Shown here: piece after piece, positions 38,999 to 50,682 of the stretch
Position numbering within the stretch: position 1 is the first letter of the stretch
Layout: each line of letters begins with the position of its first letter
Source: Ramlibacter sp.
GTDB taxonomy: Bacteria; Pseudomonadota; Gammaproteobacteria; Burkholderiales; Burkholderiaceae_C
DNA length: 64,000 nt
Assembly (NCBI GenBank): GCA_019635435.1
Contig: JAHBZM010000001.1
Coordinates: forward strand, 2,852,001 to 2,916,000
Direction of reading: 5' to 3'
The notes under the pieces: model-generated
The model's database searches: none
What the model was told of the DNA's origin: nothing
The model's input: only the letters and a program-made list of their open reading frames with translations
Program-made: the position numbers and the translations under genes

Positions 38999-40261
38999 AT
39001 GAAAGTTGCAGTCATTGGCGCCGGCATCATCGGCGTCACCACCGCCTACGAGCTGGCCGCGGACGGCCACGACGTCACCGTGTTCGAGCGGCGCGGCGCG
39101 GCGGCCGAGGAAACCAGCTTCGCCAACGCCGGCGTGGTCGCGCCGGGGTACGTGACCCCTTGGGCCGCCCCCGGCATGCCCGGCAAGGTCCTGCGCTACC
39201 TGTTCAGCCAGCACGCGCCGGTCAAGCTCGCGCTGCCGCTGTCGGGCAGCGAACTGGCCTGGATGTGGAAGTGGTGGCGCGCCTGCCGGCTCGAGACCTA
39301 CCTGGCCAACCGCGCGCGCCTGCAGCGCCTGGCGTTTTACAGCCGCGCCCGCCTGCACCACCTGACCGACGGCCTCCAGCTGGACTACGACCGCAGCCCC
39401 GGCTACATGGTGCTGCTGCGCACCGAGCGCGACCAGCAGATGGTGCAGCCCGGCCTGCAGGTGCTGCGCGATGCGGGCGTGGCCTTCCACGAGATCAGCG
39501 CCGATGAGACGCGGCTGGTGGAGCCCGCGCTGAACCCCGACACCCCGTTTGCCGGCGCGATCCACCTGCCGCACGACGAGGTGGGCAACTGCCGCCAGTT
39601 TGCCCTGCTGCTCAAGCGCGAAGCCGAGGCCCGGGGCGTCAGATTTGCGTTCAATACGGCGGTAGTCCAGGTGGACCGGGCACATCCCGCTACGCTTTTG
39701 ATAGCAAACGAAGCCAGCCCGCGCCAGTTTGACGCGCTGGTGCTGTGCGCCGGCGTGGCCAGCGCGGCCCTGCTGCGGCCGCTGGGGCTGAAGCTGCCTG
39801 TCGTCGCCGTGCACGGCTACTCGATCAGCGCCCCCATCCGCGAGCCCCTCAACGCACCGCGCAGCGCGCTGATGGACGAGCGCTACAAGGTTGCAATCTC
39901 GCGGCTGGGCAACCGCGTGCGCGTGGCCGGCAGCGCCGAAATTGGCGGGGCGCCCGGCGCCAAGCGGGCGGCCTCGATCCAGACCCTGTACAAGGTGCTG
40001 CACGACTGGTTCCCGGGCGCGGCGCAGATCTCCAACACAGGGGCCGGCGTCCAGGAATGGAAGGGGGCGCGACCCATGCTGCCCGACGGCCCGCCGGTGC
40101 TGGGCGCCAGCGGCATCCCGGGCCTGTGGCTCAACCTGGGCCATGGCTCCAGCGGCTGGGCGCTGAGCTGTGGCAGCGCGCGCGTGCTGGCCGACCAGAT
40201 GGCGGGCCGCTCGCCCGAGGTCGATGTCGAAGGCCTGGGCATCGAGCGGCTGCGCCTGTAG
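38999..40261 (+). CDS. dadA: D-amino-acid dehydrogenase-like FAD protein with in-frame repeat
   Basis: 420 residues of the DAO/DadA family. FAD motif G7-x-G9-x-x-G12 in VIGAGIIGVTTAYELA; ETSFANAG and the C-terminal GHGSSGWALSCGS are typical of DadA. Oxidises D-amino acids and feeds electrons to quinone. Residues 220-237 are encoded by repeat copy R3, in a stretch that normally links two strands of the substrate domain. Between amidase and nnr. Confidence 0.85.
   Translation: MKVAVIGAGIIGVTTAYELAADGHDVTVFERRGAAAEETSFANAGVVAPGYVTPWAAPGMPGKVLRYLFSQHAPVKLALPLSGSELAWMWKWWRACRLETYLANRARLQRLAFYSRARLHHLTDGLQLDYDRSPGYMVLLRTERDQQMVQPGLQVLRDAGVAFHEISADETRLVEPALNPDTPFAGAIHLPHDEVGNCRQFALLLKREAEARGVRFAFNTAVVQVDRAHPATLLIANEASPRQFDALVLCAGVASAALLRPLGLKLPVVAVHGYSISAPIREPLNAPRSALMDERYKVAISRLGNRVRVAGSAEIGGAPGAKRAASIQTLYKVLHDWFPGAAQISNTGAGVQEWKGARPMLPDGPPVLGASGIPGLWLNLGHGSSGWALSCGSARVLADQMAGRSPEVDVEGLGIERLRL
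39656..39709 (+). repeat. Dispersed repeat, copy R3, in frame inside dadA-like gene
   Basis: Contains GCGGTAGTCCAGG and ends CTTTTGATAGCAAAC. Translated TAVVQVDRAHPATLLIAN, aligned without gaps with copies R2 and R4. The outer hairpin arms GCTA/TAGC pair. Confidence 0.75.
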
Positions 40262-40282
40262 CGGCTGCCGCACAATGCGGCC

Positions 40283-41779
40283 ATGCACCGCATCACCAAC
40301 TGCCGGCCCTGGCCCCTGCATGGCGTGGCGGCCACCCGCGCCATAGAAGCCGCGGCGCAAGCCACGCTCCCGCCCCACACGCTGATGCAGCGCGCCGGGC
40401 TGGCCGTGGCGCGGCTGGCGCTGGCCGTGGCGCCGCATGCGCGCACCGTGTGGATCGCCTGCGGCCCCGGCAACAACGGCGGCGATGGCCTGGAGGCCGC
40501 CGCCCAGCTGACCGCCATGGGCAAGGCCGTGGTGGTGACCTGGCTGGCCAGCGAGACCGCGCCCCCCGAAGACGCCGCCGCGTCACTGGCGCGCGCCCGG
40601 GCGGCTGGCGTGCGCTTTGCCGACGCCCCGCCCCAAGGGCTGACCGCCAGCGACCTCGCCATCGACGCGCTGCTGGGCATTGGCAGCCGGCGCGCGCCCG
40701 AAGGCCGCATGGCGCAATGGATTGCCGCGCTCAACGCGGGCCCGGCCCCCGTGCTCGCGGTGGACCTGCCCTCGGGGCTGGACGCCGACCGCGGCACATT
40801 TGCCGCCACCGGCGACGCCACGGCTGCTGCCCGCAGCGGTGGCCAGGTGCTGGCCCGCCACACGCTGTGCCTGCTCACGCTCAAACCCGGCCTGTTCACC
40901 GCCCACGGCCGCGACGCCGCGGGCCAGGTCTGGCTCGACGACCTGGGCATCGCCCCCGCGGCCAGCTTGCCGCTGGCGCGCCTGCTGGGCCCGCCGGCCC
41001 CCATGCCGCGTGACCACGCCACGCACAAGGGCAGTTTTGGCGATGTGGCCGTGATTGGCGGCGCGGCGGGCATGGCCGGCGCCGCCCTGCTCGCGGGCCA
41101 GGCCGCCCTGCATGGCGGGGCCGGCCGCGTGTTGGTGGGCCTGCTGGACCCGGCTCCCCTGCCGGTGGACCCGGGCCAGCCGGAGCTGATGCTGCGGCGC
41201 TGGGACAGCCTGCCGCTCGGCGCCCTGAGCGTGGTCTGCGGCTGTGGCGGCGGCGAGGCCGTGCGCGACGCACTGCCCGCCGTGCTGCATGGCGCGGCCG
41301 GGCTGGTGCTGGACGCCGACGCGCTCAACGCCATCGCCGCCGACACCGCCCTGCAGGCCCTGCTGCAGGCACGCGCGCGGCGCAAGGCCGGCACCACCGT
41401 GATCACCCCGCACCCGCTGGAGGCGGCGCGCCTGCTGGGCTGCGGCACCCGCGAGGTGCAGGCCGACCGGCTTCAGGCCGCGCAGGCGCTGACGGCGCGT
41501 TTTGGCTGCACCGCCGTGCTCAAGGGCTCGGGCAGCGTGGTGGCCTCACCGGGTGAACTGCCCGCCATCAACCCCACGGGCAATGCCCGTCTGGCGACCG
41601 CGGGCACGGGCGATGTGCTGGCCGGCCTCACGGGGGCGCTCATGGCCCAAGGGCACGGCGCCCCGGCGGCGGCCTGCGCCGCGGTCTGGCGTCATGGACG
41701 GGTGGCCGACACCTGGCCCGAAGGCGCGGGCCTGAGCGCCTCGGCCCTTGCGCGGGCCCTGGGCAACTGGGGCGGCTGA
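40283..41779 (+). CDS. nnr: Bifunctional NAD(P)H-hydrate epimerase / dehydratase
   Basis: 498 residues. N-terminal YjeF_N epimerase domain to about 215 (GPGNNGGDGLEAA), C-terminal ribokinase-like dehydratase domain from about 235 (GSFGDVAVIGG; ATAGTGDVLAGLTGALMAQG). Repairs hydrated NADH and NADPH. Follows the dadA-like gene by 21 bases. Confidence 0.96.
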   Translation: MHRITNCRPWPLHGVAATRAIEAAAQATLPPHTLMQRAGLAVARLALAVAPHARTVWIACGPGNNGGDGLEAAAQLTAMGKAVVVTWLASETAPPEDAAASLARARAAGVRFADAPPQGLTASDLAIDALLGIGSRRAPEGRMAQWIAALNAGPAPVLAVDLPSGLDADRGTFAATGDATAAARSGGQVLARHTLCLLTLKPGLFTAHGRDAAGQVWLDDLGIAPAASLPLARLLGPPAPMPRDHATHKGSFGDVAVIGGAAGMAGAALLAGQAALHGGAGRVLVGLLDPAPLPVDPGQPELMLRRWDSLPLGALSVVCGCGGGEAVRDALPAVLHGAAGLVLDADALNAIAADTALQALLQARARRKAGTTVITPHPLEAARLLGCGTREVQADRLQAAQALTARFGCTAVLKGSGSVVASPGELPAINPTGNARLATAGTGDVLAGLTGALMAQGHGAPAAACAAVWRHGRVADTWPEGAGLSASALARALGNWGG

Positions 41780-41831
41780 CCAGACTGGCGGGGCCCGCCA
41801 GCGCCGATTGACCGCGGTTCAGGCATCAAAT

Positions 41832-41884
41832 CAGGCTGGAGTCCAGGACTGGCGGCCATTGCTTGCTACCGAAACGATAGCAAT
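41832..41884 (+). repeat. Dispersed repeat, copy R5
   Basis: Between the convergent nnr and SDR genes. Core CTGGAGTCCAGGACTGGCGG and hairpin TTGCTA/TAGCAA. It abuts the SDR stop at 41884. Upstream in the same gap a GC palindrome (CTGGCGGG/CCCGCCAG) lies near 41786 without a T tail. Confidence 0.8.
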
Positions 41885-42639
41885 CAGCCCCGTCCGGCAA
41901 ACGGCATCTTGGTGGCCATGACGGTGTGGAACATCACGTTGGCTTCCAGTGGCAGATTGGCCATGTACAGCACCGACTGGCCCACGATGTCCACGCTCAT
42001 CAGCGGCTCCACCGCGATCTCGCCATTGGCCTGGGGCACGCCCTTGGCCATCTTCATGGCCATCTCGGTGCCGGCGTTGCCCACGTCGATCTGGCCCACG
42101 GCAATGTCGTGCTTGCGCCCGTCCAGCGAGGCGGTCTTGGTCAGGCCCATCACGGCATGCTTGGTGGCGGTGTAGGCAATCGAGTTGGGCCGCGGCGTGT
42201 GGGCCGAGATCGAGCCGTTGTTGATGATGCGGCCGCCCTTGGGGCTTTGCGCCTTCATCACGCGGAAAGCGTGCTGGATGCAATAGAACATGCCGCTGAG
42301 GTTGATGTCGACCACGTTCTTCCACTGCTCGACCGTGAGTTCGTCCAGCGGCACGCCCGGCGCATTGACGCCCGCGTTGTTGAACAGCAGGTCCACCCGG
42401 CCAAAGGCCTTGACCACACCATCAAACAGCGCGCGGACGCCTTCGGGGTCGGCCACGTCGGTGGGCACGGCCAGCGCCTGCCCTGCGGCGCCCGAGGCCG
42501 CGATCACTTCATCCAGCGGCTCGCGCCGGCGCCCGGCCAGCGCCACGCGCCAGCCGTCCTTGAGCAGCGCGAGCGCCGCGGCCCGGCCAATCCCGGTGCC
42601 GGCACCGGTCACGATGGCAATTTTTCCTTCTGAACTCAT
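41884..42639 (-). CDS. SDR-family oxidoreductase
   Basis: 251 residues, Rossmann fold. TGAGTGIG (11-18), NNAG (87-90), S143, Y156 and K160 of the catalytic set. NAD(P)-dependent alcohol/ketone oxidoreductase of unknown substrate. Start at 42639 has GGAGA seven bases upstream; a longer frame is not used. Confidence 0.88.
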   Translation of the reverse strand: MSSEGKIAIVTGAGTGIGRAAALALLKDGWRVALAGRRREPLDEVIAASGAAGQALAVPTDVADPEGVRALFDGVVKAFGRVDLLFNNAGVNAPGVPLDELTVEQWKNVVDINLSGMFYCIQHAFRVMKAQSPKGGRIINNGSISAHTPRPNSIAYTATKHAVMGLTKTASLDGRKHDIAVGQIDVGNAGTEMAMKMAKGVPQANGEIAVEPLMSVDIVGQSVLYMANLPLEANVMFHTVMATKMPFAGRG

Positions 42640-42741
42640 GGGGGTGTCTCCTGCAGGGGCCGGGGCTGGCGCCCCGGCCGGGTTGAACATTCAGCGCCGG
42701 GATCGGCGCGGTGATCGCCGCCGTGATTGGCGCCGCGGTGA

Positions 42742-45141
<2,400 letters not shown>

Positions 45142-45151
45142 AATATAAATT

Positions 45152-45180
45152 AAAAGCCGCCTTTCACAGGCGGCTTTTGC
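45152..45180. terminator. Bidirectional terminator between tRNA-Leu and rimO
   Basis: AAAAGCCGCC and GGCGGCTTTT form a stem around TTTCACA. T runs follow on both strands, so it can serve tRNA-Leu and the convergent rimO. Confidence 0.85.
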
Positions 45181-45207
45181 TTTTGCGCCGCGCTTGCCCA
45201 CCGGCCT

Positions 45208-46623
45208 TCAGACCGGCAGCGCCACGAGGTCATGGCCTTGCGTGCCCACGATCCGTGCCTGCGTGAAGTCACCCACTTTCAGCGTCTTGCTGATCTTCTC
45301 GGGCGGCAGCAGCTTCACTGTTCCATCAATCTCCGGCGCATCGGCGTACGAACGGCCGACGCCGCCCTTGCGCCCCATGGCCGGCGCTGAATCCACCAGC
45401 ACCTGCATGGTCGCGCCGACCCGCCGGCGCAGCCTGGCAGCCGAGACTTCCTCGGCCACCGCCATGAAGCGCGCGCGGCGCTCCTCGCGCACTTCCTGCG
45501 GCAGCATGCCGGGAATCTCGTTGGCCACGGCCCCTTTCACCGGGCTGTAGGCAAAGCAGCCCGCGCGGTCGATCCTGGCCTCGCGCATGAAGTCGAGCAG
45601 GTGGTTGAACTCGTCCTCGGTCTCGCCGGGAAAGCCGGCAATGAAGGTGCTGCGGATCACCAGCTCGGGGCAGGCCTCGCGCCAGCGCAGGATGCGGTCC
45701 AGGTTCTTTTCGCCGCTGGCGGGCCGCTTCATGCGCTTGAGCACATCCGGGTGGCTGTGCTGGAACGGCACATCCAGGTAGGGCAGCACCTTGCCCGTGG
45801 CCATCAGCGGAATCACCTCGTCCACCGACGGGTACGGGTACACATAGTGCAACCGCACCCAGGCGCCAAAAGGCTCGGCCATGGCGCCCAGCGCCTGCAC
45901 CAGCTCGAGCATGCGCGTCTTCACGGGCTTGCCGTCCCAGAAGCCGGTGCGGTACTTGACGTCGACGCCGTAGGCCGAGGTGTCCTGGCTGATCACCAGC
46001 AGCTCCTTCACGCCGCCTTCGAGCAGGGCCTGCGCCTCCTTGAGCACGTCACCCACGGGCCGGCTCACGAGGTCGCCGCGCATGGACGGGATGATGCAGA
46101 AGGTACAGCGGTGGTTGCAGCCCTCGCTGATCTTCAGGTAGGCATAGTGGCGCGGCGTGAGCTTGATGCCCGCCACGCCGAACGAGCCGGCCTGCGGGTC
46201 GGGCACCAGGTCCACGAACGGGTCATGCGGCTTGGGCAGGTTGGCGTGCACCGCGTCCATCACCTCCTGGGTGGCGTGCGGGCCGGTCACGGCCAGCACC
46301 GACGGGTGCATCTGCTTGACCAGGTTGCCGTCGCCGGCCTCGCCGCTGATGGTCTTGGCGCCCAGGCAGCCGGTGACGATCACCTTGCCGTTGGCCGCCA
46401 GCGCCTCGCCGATGGTGTCCAGGCTTTCCTTGACCGCGTCGTCGATGAAGCCGCAGGTGTTGACGATGACGAGGTCAGCCCCCTCAAAGGTCTTGGAGGT
46501 CTGGTAGCCCTCGGCGCTCAGCTGGGTGAGGATCAACTCGGAATCGGTCAGGGCCTTGGGGCAGCCCAGGCTCACAAAACCGACTTTGGGAATGGCATTC
46601 GGGGGGGACAAAACTTCGCTCAT
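45208..46623 (-). CDS. rimO: Ribosomal protein S12 methylthiotransferase RimO
   Basis: 471 residues. N-terminal MTTase domain with cysteines in SLGCPKAL, VNTCGF and VTGCLG; radical-SAM motif C-x3-C-x2-C in EGCNHRCTFC; C-terminal TRAM domain. Adds a methylthio group to Asp88 of S12. The 70-base gap to phaR upstream shows no clear structure. Confidence 0.97.
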   Translation of the reverse strand: MSEVLSPPNAIPKVGFVSLGCPKALTDSELILTQLSAEGYQTSKTFEGADLVIVNTCGFIDDAVKESLDTIGEALAANGKVIVTGCLGAKTISGEAGDGNLVKQMHPSVLAVTGPHATQEVMDAVHANLPKPHDPFVDLVPDPQAGSFGVAGIKLTPRHYAYLKISEGCNHRCTFCIIPSMRGDLVSRPVGDVLKEAQALLEGGVKELLVISQDTSAYGVDVKYRTGFWDGKPVKTRMLELVQALGAMAEPFGAWVRLHYVYPYPSVDEVIPLMATGKVLPYLDVPFQHSHPDVLKRMKRPASGEKNLDRILRWREACPELVIRSTFIAGFPGETEDEFNHLLDFMREARIDRAGCFAYSPVKGAVANEIPGMLPQEVREERRARFMAVAEEVSAARLRRRVGATMQVLVDSAPAMGRKGGVGRSYADAPEIDGTVKLLPPEKISKTLKVGDFTQARIVGTQGHDLVALPV

Positions 46624-46692
46624 GCGCGTATTGTCCCAGCAAAGGCGCCGGCCGATGGCAACGCCGCCCAGTCCCCCGCAACCGGCGGGCCG

Positions 46693-47226
46693 CTAGCGCT
46701 TGAGGCCAAACGCGCCCAGCATCTGCTCGGTCTGCTTCTGCATCTGCTCCTGCATCTTCTCGAACGCGGTCTTGGACTGCTCCACATAGTTGCCCATGAG
46801 CCCCTGCATCATCGGGTTCTGCAGGGCCATGAACTGCGACCACATCTCGGGCGACACACTGCGCGACTGCTCGGTGAGCTTGGTCTGGATGTCGGTGAAG
46901 GCCTGCACGTTCTTTTCAAGGTAGGAGCCCATGAACCCCTGCATCGCATGGCCATAGAAACGGATGATGTTGGCCAGCACGGCTTCGGTGAACATCGGTG
47001 CGCCGCCGGCTTCTTCTTCAAGAATGATCTGCAGCAGGATGCTGCGTGTGAGGTCTTCGCCGGACTTGGCGTCGCGCACGACAAAGACCTCGCTGTCCAT
47101 GACCAGTTGCTTGACCTCGGTCAGCGTAATGTAGGTGGAGGTATCGGTGTCGTAGAGCCGCCGGTTCGGGTACTTCTTGATCACGCGCTGCGCAGGCTTG
47201 GCAGCGCCGGCTTTCTTGCTTTGCAC
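46693..47226 (-). CDS. phaR: Polyhydroxyalkanoate synthesis repressor PhaR
   Basis: 177 residues. The N-terminal PHB/PHA accumulation regulator DNA-binding domain (RVIKKYPNRRLYDTDTSTYITL) and the phasin-binding repeat region with Met/Gln-rich helices at the C-terminus. Senses PHA granules and represses phasin genes. Start is GTG at 47226 with GAGGAG eight bases upstream. A 3-hydroxybutyrate dehydrogenase gene lies 3.5 kb away. Confidence 0.95.
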   Translation of the reverse strand: MQSKKAGAAKPAQRVIKKYPNRRLYDTDTSTYITLTEVKQLVMDSEVFVVRDAKSGEDLTRSILLQIILEEEAGGAPMFTEAVLANIIRFYGHAMQGFMGSYLEKNVQAFTDIQTKLTEQSRSVSPEMWSQFMALQNPMMQGLMGNYVEQSKTAFEKMQEQMQKQTEQMLGAFGLKR

Positions 47227-47359
47227 TTGGGGAACTCCTCGGACTTTCTCGGCGCGACACAGGCCATGGCTGGTGCGGTGCAACCCATTCTAGGGAGCAG
47301 GCCCCGCCACATCCCCAAGGTTTACCCTGAGGATGTGTCACAAGTGTTTGCCGGGAAAT

Positions 47360-47436
47360 TGGTAGGCGCGATTGGACTCGAACCAACGACCCCCACCATG
47401 TCAAGGTGGTGCTCTAACCAGCTGAGCTACGCGCCT
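47360..47436 (-). tRNA. tRNA-Val (anticodon GAC)
   Basis: 77 bases on the minus strand. Acceptor AGGCGCG/CGCGCCT, encoded CCA. Anticodon stem CCACC/GGTGG with loop TTGACAT. It lies between relA and phaR on the same strand. Confidence 0.97.
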
Positions 47437-47480
47437 AAGGATGTTCGAGAAACGGGATTGTAGCAGAGCAAAAGACCGTT

Positions 47481-49685
47481 TCAGCGCCGCCGCGCCGATC
47501 GCACGCCGGGAACCTCCGACACCACGCCCAGCACCTTGGACAGGCGCCCCGAATCGGCCACTTCCACGGTGAACGTCATCCATGCCGTGCCCTTGACCGA
47601 CTGCGTCTGCACGCCGGTCACGTTCATCTTTTCCTTGGTGAACACCTCGGAGATGTCGCGCAGCAGGCCCTGGCGGTCGGCGGCCTGGACCGACACATCC
47701 ACGGGGTAGGTGGCGGGCGCGTCAGACTTGGGCAGCCCCCACTCGACCTCGATCACCCGGCCCTCGTCGCGCGCGGCCATCTCGCGGAAATTGCTGCAGT
47801 CGGCGCGGTGCACGCTCACGCCCTTGCCGCGCGTGACAAAGCCGCCAATGGCGTCAGGCGGCGCGGGTTTGCAGCAGCGGGCCAGCTGCGTCATCAATGA
47901 ATCGATGCCGACCACCAGCACACCGCCACGCGAACCCTTGTCGGGCTGGCGCGGCTTGCGCAGCAGCAGCAAGTCATCGGGGGTGGGCTGCGGCTCGGGG
48001 GGACGCAGCAGCACCTCGATGTTGCGCAGCGAAAACTCGTCCTTGCCCACCACCTCGAACAGGTCGTCCGCGGCCTTGAAGCCCAGCTGCGAAGCCAGGT
48101 CGTCGAGCTTGAAGGCCGTGCGGCCTTCGCGCTGCAGCAGTTTTTCCACCGCCTCGCGGCCGCGCGCCACGGTCTCATGGCGGGCCTGCTCGTTGAACCA
48201 GGCGCGCACCTTGGCGCGCGCGCGGTGGCTGGCCAGGAAGCCGAGCTCGGCGTTGAGCCAGTCGCGCGAGGGGCCGCCCTCCTTGGCTGCGGTGATGGCC
48301 ACCGTCTGCCCGTTCTGCAGCGGCGTGTTCAGCGGCACCATGACGTCGTCCACGCGCGCGCCGCGGCAGCGGTGGCCCAGGCTGGTGTGCACGCTGTAGG
48401 CAAAGTCCACCGGCGTCGCGCCCTGCGGCAGTTCCACCACGGCGGCCTCGGGCGTGAGCACGTAGATGCGGTCGTCGAACAGGCCCTGGCTGGAGCCGGC
48501 CAGATCGCGCTCCCAGGCCAGCAGCTGGCGCAGCACGGCGATCTTGGCGTCGTAATCACCGCTGGCCGACACGCCCGAATAGCCCTTGGCACCGGCCTCC
48601 TTGTAGGCCCAGTGCGCGGCCACGCCGTTTTCTGCATGCTCGTGCATGGCCTGGGTGCGGATCTGGATCTCGATGGGCTGGCCCGCGCCGTCGCGCACCA
48701 CGGTGTGCAGCGACTGGTAGCCGTTGGCCTTGGGCCGCGCGATGTAGTCGTCAAACTCCTCGGTGATGGGCGCGAACTGGCTGTGCACCCAGCTCAGCGC
48801 GGCGTAGCAGTCGGTCACGGCCGGCACCACCACGCGCAGCGCGCGCACGTCGAACACCTGGTCAAAGTCCAGCGACTTGCCGCGCATCTTGCGCACGATG
48901 CTGTAGATGTGCTTGGGCCGCCCCTGCACCGCGGCCTGGATGTTCTGGCTGCGCAGTTCAAGCTCCAGGCGCTCGCGCAGCTGCTCGACATAGGCCTCGC
49001 GCTCAGCCCGCTTTTCATCGAGCAGGCCGGCCACCTTGCGGTAGGTGTCGGGCTCCAGGAAGCGGAAGGCCAAGTCTTCCATTTCCCACTTGACCTGCCA
49101 GATGCCCAGCCGGTTGGCCAGGGGCGCGAACACCTGCAGCGACTCGCGCGCCACGCTGGGCGGCGCCAGCGTCTTGCAGGCCGCGTGGTGGCGCAGGGTC
49201 TGCAGCCGCGACGCGAGCCGCAGCATCACCACGCGCAGGTCGCGCGAGAACGCCAGCAGCATCTTGCGCACGTTCTCGGTCTGGGCCTTGGGGTCGTCCA
49301 CCAGCTGCGCCGACGACTCGGCCGCCCTGGCCTGCTGCTGGACCCGCACCAGCTTGGTGGTCTCCACGGCCAGCGCCGCGAAACTCTCGCCAAAGGCCTT
49401 GGAGATGACCTCCTGCGGCCGGTTCAGGTGGGCGCAGGCATAGACCAGGTAGCTCGCGGCCTGCATGGCCTCGGAGCCGCCCATGACCTTGAGGATGGCA
49501 GCCACTGCGTCGGCATGGGCCAGCGTGTTCTCGCCGGTGTCCAGCGTCTCGCCGGCAATCAGCGGCTCGGCAAAGGCGCGCGCGCGCGCCAGCGCATCGG
49601 CCTGCGCGGGCAGGCTGTGCTCGGTGGCGGCAATCAGTTCGGGAACGGCGGCCGTGTCGGGCTGTTCCGCGGTAAGGCTTTTCAT
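47481..49685 (-). CDS. relA: (p)ppGpp synthetase RelA
   Basis: 734 residues. N-terminal pseudo-hydrolase domain, synthetase domain (DDYIARPKANGYQSLHTVV), TGS domain (about 425-485), helical and ACT (RRM) domains at the C-terminus. The HD hydrolase residues are lost (the expected HDxxED region reads ACAHLNRPQEV), so it is RelA and not a SpoT. Ribosome-bound alarmone synthase of the stringent response. Confidence 0.95.
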   Translation of the reverse strand: MKSLTAEQPDTAAVPELIAATEHSLPAQADALARARAFAEPLIAGETLDTGENTLAHADAVAAILKVMGGSEAMQAASYLVYACAHLNRPQEVISKAFGESFAALAVETTKLVRVQQQARAAESSAQLVDDPKAQTENVRKMLLAFSRDLRVVMLRLASRLQTLRHHAACKTLAPPSVARESLQVFAPLANRLGIWQVKWEMEDLAFRFLEPDTYRKVAGLLDEKRAEREAYVEQLRERLELELRSQNIQAAVQGRPKHIYSIVRKMRGKSLDFDQVFDVRALRVVVPAVTDCYAALSWVHSQFAPITEEFDDYIARPKANGYQSLHTVVRDGAGQPIEIQIRTQAMHEHAENGVAAHWAYKEAGAKGYSGVSASGDYDAKIAVLRQLLAWERDLAGSSQGLFDDRIYVLTPEAAVVELPQGATPVDFAYSVHTSLGHRCRGARVDDVMVPLNTPLQNGQTVAITAAKEGGPSRDWLNAELGFLASHRARAKVRAWFNEQARHETVARGREAVEKLLQREGRTAFKLDDLASQLGFKAADDLFEVVGKDEFSLRNIEVLLRPPEPQPTPDDLLLLRKPRQPDKGSRGGVLVVGIDSLMTQLARCCKPAPPDAIGGFVTRGKGVSVHRADCSNFREMAARDEGRVIEVEWGLPKSDAPATYPVDVSVQAADRQGLLRDISEVFTKEKMNVTGVQTQSVKGTAWMTFTVEVADSGRLSKVLGVVSEVPGVRSARRR

Positions 49686-49703
49686 CCTGGACGTTGTTCC
49701 ATC

Positions 49704-50606
49704 TCAGTCGAGCAGGAACGAGGCCACAACCTCCACCTGCCCGGGGTCCACAAAGGTCGGCGCATGGCCCACCCCGTCAAATTCAACCAGCCGCGCATGC
49801 GGGCCGCGCTGCGTCATGGCCAGCGCGGTGTCGCGTGCCAGCAGGTCGGACTGGGCGCCGCGCGTGAGCAGGGTCTGCGCCTGCACCGCGTCGTAAAGAT
49901 GCCAGAGCGCGGCCTCGCCCTGCTCCGCGGCTTCCTGCGTGATCGAGCGGAACGGCAGCGCGATGGCCGGGTCGTAGTGCAGCGTCACGCCGCCCCCGGG
50001 CAGCGGCTTGACCATGGCCTGCGACAGCGCCAGCCACTGGGCCGGCGTGTGCGGGCCGAAGCTGGTCGAGATGGCCCACATGGCATCGGCCGCCTGCTGG
50101 ACCGAGTCAAACCGCCCGGTGTTGCCCAGGTAGGTGCCAATGCGCTGCAGCGCCTGCCACTGGATGGCCGGCCCCACGTCGTTGAGCACCAGCCGGCGCA
50201 CCGGCGCGGGCAGCGGCAGCTTGGGCGTGCCGCAGACCGCCAGCCCGATCAGCCCGCCCATGCTGGTGCCCACCCAGTCCAGCGTCTGCACCGGCGCCGC
50301 CTGGTCCAGCTGGGCCAGCAGCGCCAGCATGTCAGCCGCGTAGGTGGGAATCTGGTAGCCGGCCGGGTCCTTGAGCCAGTCGCTGCGCCCGCGTCCGGCC
50401 ACGTCGGGGCAGACCACGCGCAAGGCACCGCCCGCGCGCGCCACTAGGGCCTGGGCCAGCACGTCGAAATCACGGCCCTGGCGTGACAGGCCGTGGACGC
50501 AGACCACCACATGGGCGGCATCGGCCGCGCCCCACTGCCAGTAGGCCATCCGGTGCCCCCCGGCCGTATCCGGACAGGGTACGTAGTTCAGCTTAGGTTC
50601 AGTCAT
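49704..50606 (-). CDS. Alpha/beta hydrolase
   Basis: 300 residues. HG oxyanion region in VCVHGLSRQGRDFD, nucleophile in GTSMGG near 123-128, catalytic aspartate and histidine candidates in the C-terminal half (VGHAPTF). Resembles haloalkane/ester hydrolases without a chosen substrate. 18 bases before relA on the strand. Divergent from hbdH. Confidence 0.85.
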   Translation of the reverse strand: MTEPKLNYVPCPDTAGGHRMAYWQWGAADAAHVVVCVHGLSRQGRDFDVLAQALVARAGGALRVVCPDVAGRGRSDWLKDPAGYQIPTYAADMLALLAQLDQAAPVQTLDWVGTSMGGLIGLAVCGTPKLPLPAPVRRLVLNDVGPAIQWQALQRIGTYLGNTGRFDSVQQAADAMWAISTSFGPHTPAQWLALSQAMVKPLPGGGVTLHYDPAIALPFRSITQEAAEQGEAALWHLYDAVQAQTLLTRGAQSDLLARDTALAMTQRGPHARLVEFDGVGHAPTFVDPGQVEVVASFLLD

Positions 50607-50682
50607 GGTGCAATGGCCGGCTTGATAATTGCAAGGCGTTTCTCAGTCTTGCAAGGCATCGTAAATCATCTGGAGACCCCTC

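Noticed and set aside
41786..41802. GC palindrome after nnr as a terminator
   Set aside because: Perfect stem but almost no loop and no T tract on either strand.
47481..49685. Annotation of the alarmone enzyme as bifunctional SpoT
   Set aside because: The HD hydrolase residues are missing, so RelA fits better.
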